Shown here piece by piece: positions 1-12,009 of a stretch of DNA of 64,000 bases; the stretch's first letter is position 1, and each line of letters begins with the position of its first letter. The position numbers and the translations under genes are program-made. This DNA is from Symbiodinium natans (taxonomy: Eukaryota > Sar > Dinophyceae > Suessiales > Symbiodiniaceae): positions 1 through 64,000 of the forward strand of contig CAJNDS010000342.1 of assembly GCA_905221605.1 (NCBI GenBank), given 5' to 3'. The notes below the pieces were generated by a model. It had not been told where the DNA came from and made no database searches. It saw only the letters and a list, made by a program, of their open reading frames with translations.

Positions 1-671
1 GAGGGCTTCGGCTTCCTCGCTATGGTACAGAACTGAGTTTACAGATGCTGCCTCACGCCAGCGCTAGCAGCCAGTCAGCTCCTTAGTGCATGCCCCTAGC
101 ATCTTGTTCATCTTGTGGTCACCTTTTGCTTCGGTGCAACTACGCCACCTGCTGAGCACAGGTTGGGTGCAGTTGCACGTATGAACTGTCTCAGCCTCGA
201 ACGGCGTACCGAACGGCGTACCCATGGTACTCATCTTCCACTGGCACCTTTGCAGACGAACCCTTACTCGAAGCAGTGGGACAGCTATGACTGGAAGCAT
301 GCACCAGTCTTCGACATGCATGCCCGGAAAAACTCCACGCTGAAGGAGGACCAGAGGTGCTAAGCTTGCTACCGCGGTTATCCAGATCTGCCCTCGCGGA
401 ATGAGCCTGTCGCCACAAGTACCATTCAGACCGTGCTTTGGCCGACCACAGCTGCCCGAACTGAGTGGCTTGCGGGAAGCTCTTGGGAAAGCAGTTGGCA
501 TCCCACTGAAGAACTTGCTGAGGACCCCTGACCTTTTCGCTGTCCTGGCGATGCATTTTACTGCACTTCACTCCGTGCATCTCTGGAAGACATGATAAGA
601 CATGCAGCAAGTCGCAGCTTGACCCTTGACCGAAAGTGCCGGGACAGCAGTCCAGAGCAGTGGCTTTGATT
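1..671. other. No gene recognised
   Basis: Short open frames exist on both strands but none shows a recognisable motif. A small direct repeat (gaacggcgtacc, twice) is visible near 200-225. This lies downstream of the HEAT-repeat gene and may hold its 3' untranslated region. Confidence 0.5.
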
Positions 672-1621
672 TTAGGCCTCCGCAGGCTCCGCCATTTCGG
701 CGTTGGACTCGATCAGCTTCAAGGCCGCCTCGGCAGCCCTCTTTACACGTGGGTCCGGATCGGATCTCGCAACGCGCCGGAGGAGGAGCTGCACCCCACC
801 GGTCGCCTTGGCCCCACACCTTCCAAGAGCCTCTGCAACTGCTCGGCGGACGTTCCACTCATCGTCCGCCAAGGCCATACTTAGGCGATGCACCACCTCG
901 GTCATGTCGGATATGGCCTTGCTTTTGGCCAGCTTTCCCAATGTCTGCGCAGCTGCCCCGCGGGCGTCCTCTTCTTCGTCTTCCAAGACCAAGAGAAGGG
1001 CCTCCAGGGCAGATGCCGAGGCCGCGCCGATGTTGCCCAGAGCCTCGGCCGCACCCCAGCGAACCCCGCCGTCATCGTCCTCAAGGAGAGCTGAGAGGCA
1101 GGGAGACTTGTTGAGAGGGATTGTGAGGTGCTTCCGTCTGAGATACTGCTTTAAGATGTCTTAGAAGATGCCTCAACTGATGCGTCAGAACAGCCTGAAC
1201 ACTCCTTCCTTCCGTTCTCCGGGTCCTCCAGAAGCTGGCTCAGAACCTCCACGGCCGTGTCATCGCACACGTGCCCGACAGCCCGCGCTGCGGCGCAGCG
1301 CACGTCGGGGTCGTCATCATCGAGGCAACGCAGCAAGTCGGCGGAGGCCGCACCGGCCTCCTTTCCGAGCTTCGCCAGCTCATCCGCGGCCTTCCACCGG
1401 TCTCGTGGCTTAGAACTGCTCAGCTGCTGCACCTGAAGGGAGCACCGAGACTCTGCAAAACGGACACGGACCACATAGGACTCATCGGCAATCCCTGGAG
1501 CTTCCCCGGAGCTTCCCTCTGAGCGCGGCACCAGGGCAGTTACATCTGCGTCCCGAGTTGAAGGCACCATGATTGCCGGAGATTGTGGGGCTTGAGCCCA
1601 GCTGCCACTGTCATCAGCCAT
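672..1621 (-). CDS. HEAT-repeat protein, at least two exons
   Basis: Two exon blocks read on the minus strand encode consecutive HEAT repeats (armadillo-like helical pairs used as protein-binding scaffolds). The upstream block (1621 to about 1195) has motifs such as DDDDPDVRCAAARAVGHV. The downstream block (about 1097 to 672) has LEDDDGGVRWGAAEALGNIG, DEEEDARGAAAQTLGKLA, DDEWNVRRAVAEALG and DPRVKRAAEAALKLI, then a TAA stop at 672. Between them the frame runs into a segment without HEAT pattern, so an intron of roughly 100 bp (about 1098-1190) is inferred, with a possible acceptor CTCTCAG next to 1097. A CCCTTCAG|G motif near 1438 suggests the true coding exon may begin there, so the ATG at 1621 is not secure. 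The repeats resemble PBS-lyase or deltaproteobacterial-style HEAT proteins; substrate and partner are unknown. Confidence 0.75.
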
Positions 1622-2625
1622 GGATCCGTCTTGGACATGCTTCGACCCATGGAGAATTTTTCAGATGACGTTCGAGGCTTCCCGGCCTTCAACAGGTCCT
1701 TGACGGCTTGAGAGGAAATCTCCACCCGCGCCTAGGCGAAGGCGAAAAAAAGTAGCCGACATCAATACCATTCGCCCTTGGGGGAGTTTGGCCGCTACAG
1801 CACGGACTTTTTGAGATCACTGCTAGCTCTTGGGCACCCATGACCTGCAGCAAGGACTTCACAGGGATACAGGGATTTGGAGATGAAGTATCACAAGGCT
1901 GCATCCTCTGCGCGTGCCTTCTGATTCTGAACGAAGAGGAAAAGTTTCTCTTCGTCGTCGTCCTGCACAGGGCTGATCAGCAACATCGTGAGATGGGGGG
2001 GGCAGCTGCGACAGCTATGTGGTACAGAGGAAATCCGTAAACTAGCACACAAGCACGTCATGCCGTGGCTCTTCTTGATTTCTTGCTGTGGGCGATTCGA
2101 GCGCACTGCAGGATCAGCTGCTTCGGTCTACGCTGACCAGCTATTTCTTCTGCACATGCGCACATGCTCGCATGTGCGATCGCACATCTCCGTGCTTTGC
2201 AAGATCTTTAAACCTTAATCTGTACAATGCTGCGAGCTTCAGCTGCTTGGCTTCAGAGACAGGCCAACGAGCTTGACCTGTGCCCAGGGTGCTCTACAAG
2301 GAGAACAGTGAATCCATGAAATCGCGACGAACTGTTGCTTTGAACTTGAGTCTTCAATTGGGGCATCAGTACTAGGGATAGCTAGGGGGAAAAGGTCTTG
2401 GACGGCTTGCGGTTAATGGCTCAAAGTGGTCCTGCTTCAGTGGCAGCTTCAAGGCGTTGGCCAGCTGCTGGCGTCGCGCAAGCACTTTGGCGTCCTCCTA
2501 CAGCACAACCCGACCAGAGTGTTCCACAAACTGCTTTTTTAGAGTCTTTTGTACCAGAGCCTACACTGCGAAGATGGAGAGAAAGGCAGAGATGCTGCCA
2601 TAACACCCGTCACACTCTCTTCTTC
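1622..2625. other. No gene recognised
   Basis: Roughly 1 kb between the HEAT gene and the next candidate. Only short uninformative open frames are seen, plus an 8-G run at about 1996 and a CATGTGCG/CGCACATG-rich patch near 2150-2190. It may include the 5' end of the HEAT gene. Confidence 0.4.
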
Positions 2626-3992
2626 TCAGCGAACAGATTGGTCCTGCGCCTTCGCCGAAAGTTCTCGAACACTGGTGTCATAAAGCAAGCCACCTCCCAG
2701 TATTGAGCTGAAGGCATTGGATAAGCTGAAGCGGAAAGTGACAAGTTTGCAGGCGACGCTGTAACAGAACAGCGCCCCGGACACAGCTCCGAAATTGCGA
2801 ATGGCACGCTCTGAGACTGCTCGGTGAGTTCGGTGGTATTGAAAGAAAGCACAGACAGCATGACTGCATTGCCAGCACCTATCACCGAGGCAGCGCCATC
2901 TGACTGCAAGAAGACCAGCGAAGGCTTCTCCTCTGGAATCGAGCCGACATGCCCCCGGCAGAAGCCCCAAAAAACCCAAGAAGTTTCTGTACCCGAGATG
3001 CAAAGGCACAACCAGCCTCGAGCGCAGGCTTCGCCGCAACCACGGAGGCTTTTGGCATGGCGTGTAACTCTGAGGGGCTACTCTTGATTCTAGATCGCTG
3101 CACTCGGATGCACTGGCGACAACACCTGGGTCATTGTAAACCTGGCAGCTCCTCATGATGAAAGCGACATTTTGAGCAGAACTGAAAGCCGGCGGCCGCG
3201 CTGCATGCTGCGCACCCCTCTGTTCGCCACAGGAATACGCTGGTATTCCGTCCTCATCAAAGTTGAGCTGCATGGACTCCTTCAGAATGCAGTCGCTCCC
3301 GGCATTGTTGTGCACCTGGGTACGAAGCAGACTCACCGAGCAGAGCTGGAGTATGACACAGCGCCCTACCCGTGTGCGCATCGTTTCGTTGTAGCCCATG
3401 AAGGCCTCGATGAAGACCTGGCACTCAACAAGTGATGCTGCACCTTTAGGATTTCCGTTTCGAGCTCTGAGGCGGCTACATGGTTGGCGTGGAAAAGGTC
3501 GGAAGACGTCAAGTCTTCCACTTTCCAGATCAGCAACTGGCAGGGGCACAGAGGGTCAGCCTGCGTAACATGTAAATCTCTGCAGCCTTTTAATTCTTGC
3601 CTACCGCAGAACATCAAGAAGGCCTCGATAGGCCTAAAGCGAGCTGTGCTCCAGCAGTTCAAGCAGTCCTTCGCCTTGGGACGACGCCGATTCAGGTGGA
3701 GGTCAGGGGGTACGAGATGACAGCGAGAGGGGATGAAGTTTGCAGCTGACCCCTCTTTGCAATAGCCTCTCATGCCCTTGCTCGCAGGAGACCCGATCTG
3801 CGTTTGGGACCCTCGTGGGGCTCTTGCTCTGGTTCTTGATTGCTCTGTCTCTTCAGTTGCAAGAGGGCTCACGGGTAAACCCCTCCACCCAACCCCACAA
3901 CCTAACCTACAAGCCCTAGACCCCTGAACCTTCCAATTCCAGCGCAGCCACAACCGACCTTTCAAGACCAACAACCCCACAACTCGCAGCAC
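2626..3992 (-). CDS. Possible multi-exon gene, product unknown
   Basis: A 307-codon open frame (3549-2626) and an overlapping one (3992-3366) lie on the same strand as all secure genes. Parts look protein-like: FNFDEDG-type acidic text and ETMRTRVGRC in the first half, and a hydrophobic stretch FGAVSGALFCYSVACKLVTF close to the C terminus that could span a membrane. Competing frames in 2610-3011 also give plausible hydrophobic text, which is expected if short exons change frame. No family is recognised. It could equally be a chance open frame in GC-rich DNA. Confidence 0.28.
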
Positions 3993-4861
3993 CGCTCCAC
4001 CTTGCAGTTGAAGATCTGCTTGTGATCAAGACCCAGTATGAGAGCGATTCTCTCCTTGAAAGCAACCTGCGGCAGGGCAAAAGCCTAGAGAAGCGCCTCT
4101 TTAGTGCTCGTAACAGTGGCTCATCTCAGCAAAGCGCTGGCAAGGGGGCACTTCCTTTTTTTCCTTTAGCCGGCAGCTTTCATCAGCTGCTTGCCAGTAG
4201 CAGTCTTCTCATGTTGGGTCAGAGCTCGATGCAGCCTCGGTGGTTGGGCTCTTTCAGCGTGGGCGTCGGTACCTTCTTGTCCTCAGTCATGCAATGAGCT
4301 GGACAACCTGAAACTGTCCATTTTGCTTTGTCTTCCTTCCAAGTTGTCATGCTTGACCCTTTCATGGAAGGGCGTTCCCTACGCTTCTGTCCTTTAGAGT
4401 CACTTGAAGGCCCCATGTGTCTTCAACCCGGAAAAAAAAAACGAGGTTTGCAGCTTTGGACTCTTGAGTCTGCGTATGTCTGTGCAAAACGAGCCCCACA
4501 GTTCCACTGTTCTGCACACATATGGCAGAGTCTGCTTCAAGGCAGCTTTCCTCACTGCATGTACCTTCACCGCCAAGAGGCTCCCAACCTCAGCAAAACA
4601 AGGCTGCAGCCGAGCGCAGCCAGAGACAGGACAACGTCCAGGCCTCGCAGAAGCTGCAGAAGCCCCGGAGAACAAGTCTCCATACGCCCTTGTGTGTCAG
4701 ACGGCTGCAACCTAAATCTCTGCAGCCTGAATGCTACCCGGTCCGTCCTCCACGGTAAGGTCCCTTGTTGGACTTCCTTAGACTACCTCGTCCTTGAGGT
4801 AGCTCAATGACTAGGCTCAACCTCGAAGCCTCGTAAACCCCTCCCCTCGAAAGCCCTCAAA
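3993..4861. other. No gene recognised
   Basis: Only short overlapping open frames on both strands. A CCCTAAACC-like degenerate patch at about 3880-3930 lies just outside, and the segment leads into the telomere-like array at 4862. Confidence 0.4.
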
Positions 4862-4914
4862 GCCCTAAACCCCCAAATCCTAAACCCTAAACCCCAAACC
4901 CTAAACCCTAAACC

Positions 4915-4967
<53 letters not shown>

Positions 4968-5007
4968 ACCCTAACCCTAAACCCTACACGCTAAACCCTA
5001 AACCCTG
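4862..5007 (+). repeat. Telomere-like array, CCCTAAA then CCCTCAA
   Basis: Imperfect heptamers: CCCTAAA units at both ends and about eight consecutive CCCTCAA variants in the middle. CCCTAAA is the C-rich strand of the TTTAGGG telomere repeat used by dinoflagellates and plants. The block is interstitial here. Confidence 0.9.
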
Positions 5008-5116
5008 TCCGAGGAAGGATGCGGCCGGCGCCTCCGTGGCTCTCTTGCGCTGATGGCGTCGGCTCCGCCTCTGGCGGACTGAGGCCCTCCTGGAAGACAG
5101 GAGCCTTAAAGTTTTC

Positions 5117-5285
5117 AGGTTTTAGGGATTTCTTAAATTTTAGGGTTTTAGGTTTGTTTTAGGTTTTAGGGTTTTAAGGTTTGTAGGGTTTTAAGGTTTT
5201 TAGGGTTTTACGGATTTAGGGTTTTAAGGTTTCAGGGTTTTAAGGTTTTAGGGTTTTAAGGTTTTAGGGTTTTAAGGTTTTAGGA
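5117..5285 (+). repeat. Degenerate telomere-like array, TTTTAGGG/TTTTAAGG
   Basis: Alternating TTTTAGGG and TTTTAAGG octamers on the plus strand, i.e. the G-rich strand, facing away from the C-rich block at 4862-5007 across about 110 bp of unique sequence. Confidence 0.85.
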
Positions 5286-5488
5286 CTTTTGGGGTTGAGG
5301 CTTCCGGGTCGGGTTTCGGGTTTAGGGCTTTGGGTCTTGGGTTCAAGGCGACGGGCATAGGGCTTGGGTTGAGGGTTCAGGTTTAAGCCCGGTGCAAAAT
5401 CCGGTCCTGTAGCCAGGGTAGGAGCCTCTGCTTCATTCGCTTCGGATTCAAGCTGACTTGGCGGATCTGCCGCCCATCCTGGCAGACG

Positions 5489-5555
5489 TTTGGGTTTAGG
5501 GTTTAGGGTTTAGGGCTTAGGGCTTATGGTTTAGGGTTGGGCTTAGGGTTGAGGG
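5489..5555 (+). repeat. Telomere-like array, TTTAGGG
   Basis: GTTTAGGG and GCTTAGGG heptamer variants, G-rich strand on plus. Confidence 0.85.
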
Positions 5556-6398
5556 ATTTCCAACTGCCTGGGGCCTGCTGCCTTACTCGGCCGAGCACGC
5601 CCGCATTCGTAGCGATCGCTTTTGGAGCTTAGCTTGCCCCTTTTCCTGGTGTTCCTTTTCCAGTTCAGGACAGCCCACTCCTCACTTGTTCGGCTTAGGG
5701 CTACCCTCCTCTCCACTCTCCATGCAAGGCATTTAGCTGCAGAGCCTGTGGTTCAGCTGCCCGACCTCTTAACGGGGCGTGTACCCAACAACCATGATTT
5801 CCTTCCAGAACCATGGATCAGGTTTCTGAACCCACCACAAAGGACTGCTAAAACAGGCGGAGCTCTCGTGCCCCGATGTTTTCAGGGCTGGCACGGCTTG
5901 AAGCAGGGCCGGATGAAGAAAGAGCTTTTGAAACCGGTTCGAATCGTCAACACTGCCCTTAAACCCTCAGCTTGACCCTAAAAACTCGACCCCAATACGT
6001 CCCGCACCCTGAGAGCAGACATCGTCCTTGTACTGGGCGATAGTTGGATACATCTTCACCTGCTCCGTGTTGCAAAGTACCTGCACAGTCTGATGCTTGG
6101 CCCCGGCCAGTGAGGGCCCACATGCGCTGTGACGATAATTCTGGGGCAGAAAAACCTTGAACAGATGGGCCTTCTCCGTCGCGCAATCAACGATTGCAAA
6201 ACGGACCTCGCACAAAAACACGCTGAATCGAACGCCACACGTCGTAGGGGATGGGAGGTGTCAGGTGCGGGGGGGCCATGAGGGCCAGGTCACAGCAGCT
6301 GTGAAATGCCCGGTGTTGAGCTTTTTCTGCCATTCCGCAGCTTGCCTTACACCACGGCCATTGCGCAAGGTCTGATCGCCACAATGAAACTTGCCACT
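5556..6398. other. No gene recognised
   Basis: Sequence between two telomere-like arrays. Short open frames of 60-117 codons on both strands without motifs. Confidence 0.4.
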
Positions 6399-6468
6399 CC
6401 CCCTAAACCCTAAACCCTAAACCCTAAACCCTAAACCCTAAACCCCAAACCCTAAACCCTAAACCCTC
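6399..6468 (+). repeat. Telomere-like array, CCCTAAA
   Basis: About nine nearly perfect CCCTAAA heptamers (one CCCCAAA variant), C-rich strand on plus. Confidence 0.92.
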
Positions 6469-6818
6469 GGTTGATCTGAGGTGCTCGGAGATGAGGAGCT
6501 CGAGATGATGGCAAGGCTCCCACCAGGAGGGGCAGAAAGCCACAATCCACTGCTCGGCACCACCTCAGTGGGTGATAGCTGCTTCTGGGTCTCAGAAACA
6601 TTCCCGAAAGCCAATCACGTGCATCATAATTCTTGTATTACAGATATCACGAGCTCTCTCCAAGGCTTAACCCTCAGCATCCCTCAACAACAGCCTCCAT
6701 CAGCTGTCCCCGCAGTGCCCTGGAAGAGGATGCTGTTCAGCTGAGCCAGTTGCCTGCAAGTACCAGTGAGCGCGGCCCGATGCAAACAGAAGCACTGCAA
6801 GAAAATGGAACCTCATAA

Positions 6819-6905
6819 ACAAATAACAATAATAATAATGATGATGATGATGATAACAATAGTAATAGTAAATAATAGTAAAAGTAGTAATAACAATAGT
6901 AACAC
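6819..6905 (+). repeat. AAT/GAT trinucleotide microsatellite
   Basis: Runs of AATAATAAT, then GATGATGATGAT, then AATAGTAATAGT-type units. The overlapping open frames of poly-Ile/Met/Asn or poly-Leu/Tyr text are products of the repeat. Confidence 0.85.
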
Positions 6906-8921
6906 AAGCCACCCGAACATTTCATGCAGTCTTGTCTGGCGCATCCAAAGAAAGACAAGTGAATGCAAGGAGTTCATCTGCAAGCTGCGGGGAGGACGGC
7001 CAGCTGATAGTGATAAGTGATATTTCATACAATGTGCGTGAGGTAAGCTGTTGTGAAACCCAACATCTTCTATGCCAAGCAAGGACCTGGGCTACTCCGC
7101 AGGCCTTCCCATGTAGTGCTCACTGAAGCCTGTCAATTCCTCCGGTGATGTCCAGCTGTCACCGATCACCGGCGCCTTTCAAAATTCTGCGCATCATGCG
7201 GGGCCACCCACTATCATGTGGAGTGAAACTGTGCGCCATTTTGCCAGTGTCTTCGCCTCTCTGGCTGTGGCAACCGCGAGGCAAGCGAAGGAGAAGATCC
7301 AGGATGTCATGGCGAGTTCTGAGACGGTACGAGAACACGAAGCGAAGAGAGCGTAGAGGCCTCTCCGATGCTACAATTGGGGGGCAGACCGCTGAAAGAA
7401 GCTGCGCAGCAACCACGGCAACAACAATCGTTATTAACAATAGCAGCAGCATGAGAAGCAACAAGAGATCCGGTACTGTTGTCATGTAATGGTAGTCATC
7501 GGCACTATGTGCCGTCAATAACCGTCATTAGCAATAGCCATAGCAGTGTATACACTGCAATCGTAGCAGCACTCGTACTCGCAACAGTAAGTTAGAGATA
7601 GCCGTAGCCACAGCATGATAGTCATAGTCATCGTCAGAACCACAAGCATACCAACCTGGACAGTAATAGCAATAGAAACAGCAATGGCGATACGACAGGT
7701 CATGGTACTGGTACAAGGTACATGGTCATACAATGAAAATGGTTCTCGTCATAGTTATACATCATCATCGCCATCATCGTCGTTATCGTCATCATCATCG
7801 TCGTCGTCGCCAACCTCATCATCATCATGATTCCGATTGTGATTGCATTGCACGCCACAAGCACTCGGCAACATGCATCTCCTCCTCTAATCTCCATATG
7901 CAACGAAGACGGGGGAGGGGGAGGGCGGGGGGGGCACCACAATGCCAAAGGCAATGATCATCGCCTGGCCGCACAGAGATGGAGAATCATGGAGCTAGCA
8001 CGGAAGATTTTTCCAGGAACTTCCCTGTTGCACAAGCACGCCGTGGAAGCCAAAGATGTAGCCTCGGATAGGCGTATCTGAGGGCTTTTCGTGCTGTGAC
8101 CCATGCAAGAAGCACGGAATTTCTGGCCAAAGAGCCCACTTCAGCACGTGGCCGAACGTCCAACCAACGGCTTTTCCGAGTACCTTGAAGCTGCCAGCTT
8201 GGTCCGCAGGACTTGGGGCTTTGGGGCTTTGGGGCTTTGGGGCTTTGGGGGATCGAAAAGCAGCACAGGCCTCAAAGCACATGCCGAGCCCCCACTGGGG
8301 CCATGGCGGCTAGATACTGCGGGAAGGTCCAGTCTGGCAGCCACTGGATTACCTTGACTTCGGTGCCGAGCTAAGCAGTCATCGAAGCGATGGCGAACAG
8401 CAGCAAGACAACGGCGCTTTCATGCATAGCATCAGCGCGCATCCAGACTGGGTGGCGTACCAGGTACATGAGCAAGACATTGAAGCAGGTCATGAAGGTG
8501 TAGAAGTGCTGCCAGGGCCCCATCTTTCACTACACATGGACCGTGTTGCCAGAGATCGAGCGGTCAAGTGCTGTCGCACGTTTCTCATATTCCAAGTCGC
8601 GACCCTCAGGGACGATGCACTTGGAGGAACTTTGCCCTTTGTCATTCAGAGGGGTGGCCTGCAATGAGAAGACTCCAAAAAGGGACTAAAGACAGGCTTG
8701 TGCCAAGTATATGCTATGCACCACAGAGCACCACAGTGGGAGGCGCGCCCTCACACTGGATTCCAGCAAACTAAGCAGGACCCCGGGTCTCCTTGCCTGC
8801 GGAAGCACAAGTCCTTGAATTGCGGGTGCCGCTCAGCTGGAGAGGAATTTCGAACTTTGCAACTAGGGAGGGTTTAAAAATGGCCTGTGTGCCAGGGCCT
8901 TTGGGCCTTTCTGCCACTGCC
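6906..8921. other. Gene-free stretch with degenerate trinucleotide repeats
   Basis: Degenerate (ATC/GTC)n-type repeat occupies about 7420-7830 (for example CATCATCATCGTCGTCGTCG near 7790) and makes spurious Ser- or Met-rich frames. A period-8 GGGGCTTT array lies at 8214-8255. No coding motif seen in the remainder; the last few hundred bases are downstream of the RHM stop. Confidence 0.5.
8214..8255 (+). repeat. GGGGCTTT tandem octamer
   Basis: About five consecutive ggggcttt units. Confidence 0.85.
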
Positions 8922-11245
8922 TCACTTCGACCTTGCCTTTGACTTGTCAGTCTGCGCAGGCTTGAACACATACTGGATCAGCGAATCTCTGATGGGCAGC
9001 ATGCCGGGAAACTCTTTCCACATCTTGTGCGGGCTCAGCTCGTTGTTGGACCTCGCGGCGGTGATGACCTTTGCCTGCTCCTCGACGGTGAAGTTTCCCC
9101 ACTTGAAGTCTGGGTCGATGTACTCCTCACACTCATAGCAGCTAATAGCAATCACTGAATCACCTTCGGGAATCCTCATAATATCCTTCCCCGCATAGCC
9201 CCCTTCTTTTTCAAACCAGTACAGAAAAAAAGAGGGAACCTACTGTGCTGAACCGTGGGAGTCCTTGTACAGCTCCAGGACTTGATTGTGGCTGATGGCC
9301 CCAGGGTTGCAGAAGTTGTAGATCCCTGTGAGTCGTCTCAGGGCCATCTCCACCGCATAAGGCAGCAGCTCAGGAAGGACCGTCATGCTGTTGGGGATGT
9401 TCACCACCTTGTTGTAGTGGGCAATCTTGTAGATGAAGTTCCGCTTGTTTGTGAGGATGTCTCCATCGATGGGCATGCGAACTCGCAGGGTAAGCACATG
9501 GTCAAAATTGCGAAGCATGTTCTCCACGTAGCCTTTTGTCTCAGAGTAGAAGGAGCCAGTAAAGTTGGGCCGGTCCTCTTCGCTGAAAGTCAAGGATGCT
9601 TCTTTCGCGACGAGAGAGGCATCTCGCTCGATCTTTTCCGGCTTCTTCTCGTCATAGTGGAAGATGCATCCGGTAGCGAAGTTGGTCATGTGAATGCCGT
9701 GCGTGGCACAGAGGTCAGCAAGCGTCAAGGTTCCAATGACGTTGACGCGAATGGTCTCCTGTCGGTGCGTCTCACACCAGTCGACATTGGGACGGCCAGT
9801 CAAGCCAGCCGCATTCATCACGTGGGTGCAGCCGCTATGAAGAAGCTCACGCTCTACGCTCTCCCGATCCTGCAAACGAGAGGTTGCCCACTCCCAGGAA
9901 AAGCCCTTCTGGGTCAGCATATCGCCAATCATGCCACCAATCCAACCGGTCCTCCCGAACACAAGGAACTTCACCTTCTTCGCCTTCTTGGCTGCAGGCT
10001 CGCCATCCGTGTCCCTTGCGGCAGCCTGAGCCGGAACCTCGAGCCTCGGAATTGGCACAGGGTGCGCCACCAAGACAGAGTCCATGTCACAGTCGGACCA
10101 GAAAGCACTGCCATGGACGGTGAACCAGTCCACGGTCTGCTTAAGGCCTTCATCAAACTTCACGGTTTCCTTCCATCCCAGCTGCTCCAGCTGCTTAAGG
10201 TCAAGGAAGTAGCGCATGTCGTTGAAAGGCCGATTGCGGACATGCTCGATCATCTTCTCGGGATCAATATCCGGCTTCATCAGCTTGATGATCTGCTTTA
10301 CGATGTCAATGACCGAATGCTCCTCGGCTGTGCCAATGTTGTAGGTGCTGCCTGTGACTCCCTTGTGCAAGACGATGTCAAATGCTGCGGCCACATCCTT
10401 GACGTGCAGGTAGGAGCGCTTGCTCAAGCCGTCTCCGTGTACCGTGAGCTTCTTGTTCCTCTTCAACATCATGATCATCTTGGGGATCAGCTTCTCCGGG
10501 TACTGGCGTGGGCCGTAGACGTTATTGCCACGAGTGACGAGGACCGGCAGCCCATAGGATCGATGGTAGCTTTTCACCATCATCTCCGCGGCGGCCTTGG
10601 AGGCTGCGTAAGGGTTCGTAGGGTCCAAAGGGGAGGTGGCCTCAACCTTCATGTCCCCTGCATCGTGGTAGCTGGCATTCTCGCCATAGACCTCGTCGGT
10701 ACTGACATGGATGTACCGCTTCACTTGGTGCTTGAGCTCCTTCAGGACCTCCAAAATTCTGTGTGTGCCCAGGACGTTGTCATCCGTGAAGGTCACAGAG
10801 TTGCCGAAGGAGAGGTCAACGTGCGTCTGTGCCGCGAAGTGCATCACCGTGTCGATTTCCTCCTGCTCGATGATGTAGTGCAGCAGATCTGGACTTTTGA
10901 TGTCTCCCTTCACAAACCTTACTGGCTCCAAGCAGGGTAGTTACAAACTTCGGGTTCCTGTAGGGGACTATATAGGATACTCAGTTCCCGAACTCCCTGA
11001 TAATCAAGAACCGGTCAGAGAAACTTGAAGTTGGGCTTGCCCTGCATTGACTCGAAGTTCTTCGTGTTCGAGCAGTAGTCCAAGCGATCCAAGATCACAA
11101 TCTTGTACTTGGGATACGTAAAGAATAGGTGCTCCGCGACGTGGCTTGCGATGAAACCCGCGCCGCCTGTGACGAGGATGTTCCGAGGCTCGTAAACCAC
11201 CTTCGCCATGCCAAAATGCTGGTTTTTTTCGCTATCAACTGTCAC
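8922..11245 (-). CDS. Trifunctional UDP-rhamnose synthase (RHM type)
   Basis: Three exons encode about 700 residues matching plant RHM proteins end to end. These convert UDP-glucose to UDP-L-rhamnose using NAD+ and NADPH, normally in the cytosol. Exon 1 (11245-11025) carries the Rossmann motif GGAGFIASH. Exon 2 (10917 to about 9262) holds the 4,6-dehydratase part with HVSTDEVYGE, the catalytic NPYAASK (YxxxK) and GNNVYGP, then the C-terminal epimerase/reductase domain with GRTGWIGG, TGRPNVDWCE, NFATGCIFHYD and a second YxxxK (YSETK). Exon 3 (about 9155-8922) continues with EYIDPDFKWGNFTVEEQAK and ends SKARSK-stop. Intron 1 (11024-10918, 107 bp) begins GTTTCT and ends TAAG|G and restores FKFVKGDI. 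Intron 2 has no clear GT donor; a GA or GC type donor after LYK is possible. Length and domain order equal the plant enzyme, so fusion of dehydratase and reductase is conserved. The start ATG at 11245 gives a short N-terminal extension; a second Met lies 12 residues on. Confidence 0.93.
10918..11024 (-). other. Intron 1 of the RHM gene
   Basis: Minus-strand donor CAA|GTTTCT and acceptor GTAAG|GTTTG. Removing it fuses NFK to FVKGDI as in plant homologues; reading through gives an immediate TGA stop. Confidence 0.8.
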
Positions 11246-12009
11246 TGTGCCCAGCTGTGCAGGCTTGAACCTAATAGCTCATTACGGCTAAATCATGGCT
11301 CAGACATGCTCACCGATCTGTACATTCGTGTGCAAAACAGCTGCGAGCTGCATGGATGGTCACAGAAGGCGGCGCACCGGCAATCGTTGTGACATCCTGC
11401 TTGCGCGGCCAGGCATCCGAGTCTACAGCCTACAGTCGTACAGCTTGCATGAACACGAGAATCTCTAACAGCTCCCAGTCCAGGCTGCCATTCTCCGCGC
11501 ACCCGGTGAGGACATGCCGGCGCAGTAGCACTTGGCGCAGCAGACAAGTTTGGTCTACCGATTTGCACATCGACACCATCCTCTAGACTCTAAACACTTC
11601 GGTGGAGTGCGTACGGCCGCATGGCCACGGGGGCCCCCGACTGGAAGGCAGAAGAGCCAGGCGCAAGTGAGGGTGGTGAAAATCAGGATCCACCTTATTT
11701 GCATCGGAGCCAGACTCGGTTGCAAGTGACTTCTTTTGGAGCCCGTCGTTCACCGGGAGGTCACCAAGGTCGGGGCCCCTGGTACTCTGCATCGACGTCC
11801 AACCTACAAAATCGCATCAGGACCAGGACTAGCAGGCAGTGCTGCTGTGGTTTTGTGCTGCTCTTGTTCGTTCCCGTCCTGAAGGACAGGGTGACCCCCC
11901 CTCTCCAGACAAAGAACCCCCCCACACCACCACCAGCCCCCACCCAACCACCCCCCACGCCACCACCCCCACCACCCCACCCCCACCACCCCCACAAGCT
12001 CAGTGGAAA
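11246..12009. other. No gene recognised; CCACC-rich patch
   Basis: Presumed upstream region of the RHM gene. A C-rich stretch (ccccaccaccc type) at 11,910-11,995 makes spurious Pro/Thr or Gly/Trp-rich frames. Confidence 0.45.

Noticed and set aside
7420-7830. Ser-, Met- and Leu-rich frames
   Set aside because: Products of degenerate trinucleotide repeats.
9255-10940. 561-codon plus-strand open frame
   Set aside because: Exact antisense shadow of RHM exon 2; the minus frame carries all family motifs.
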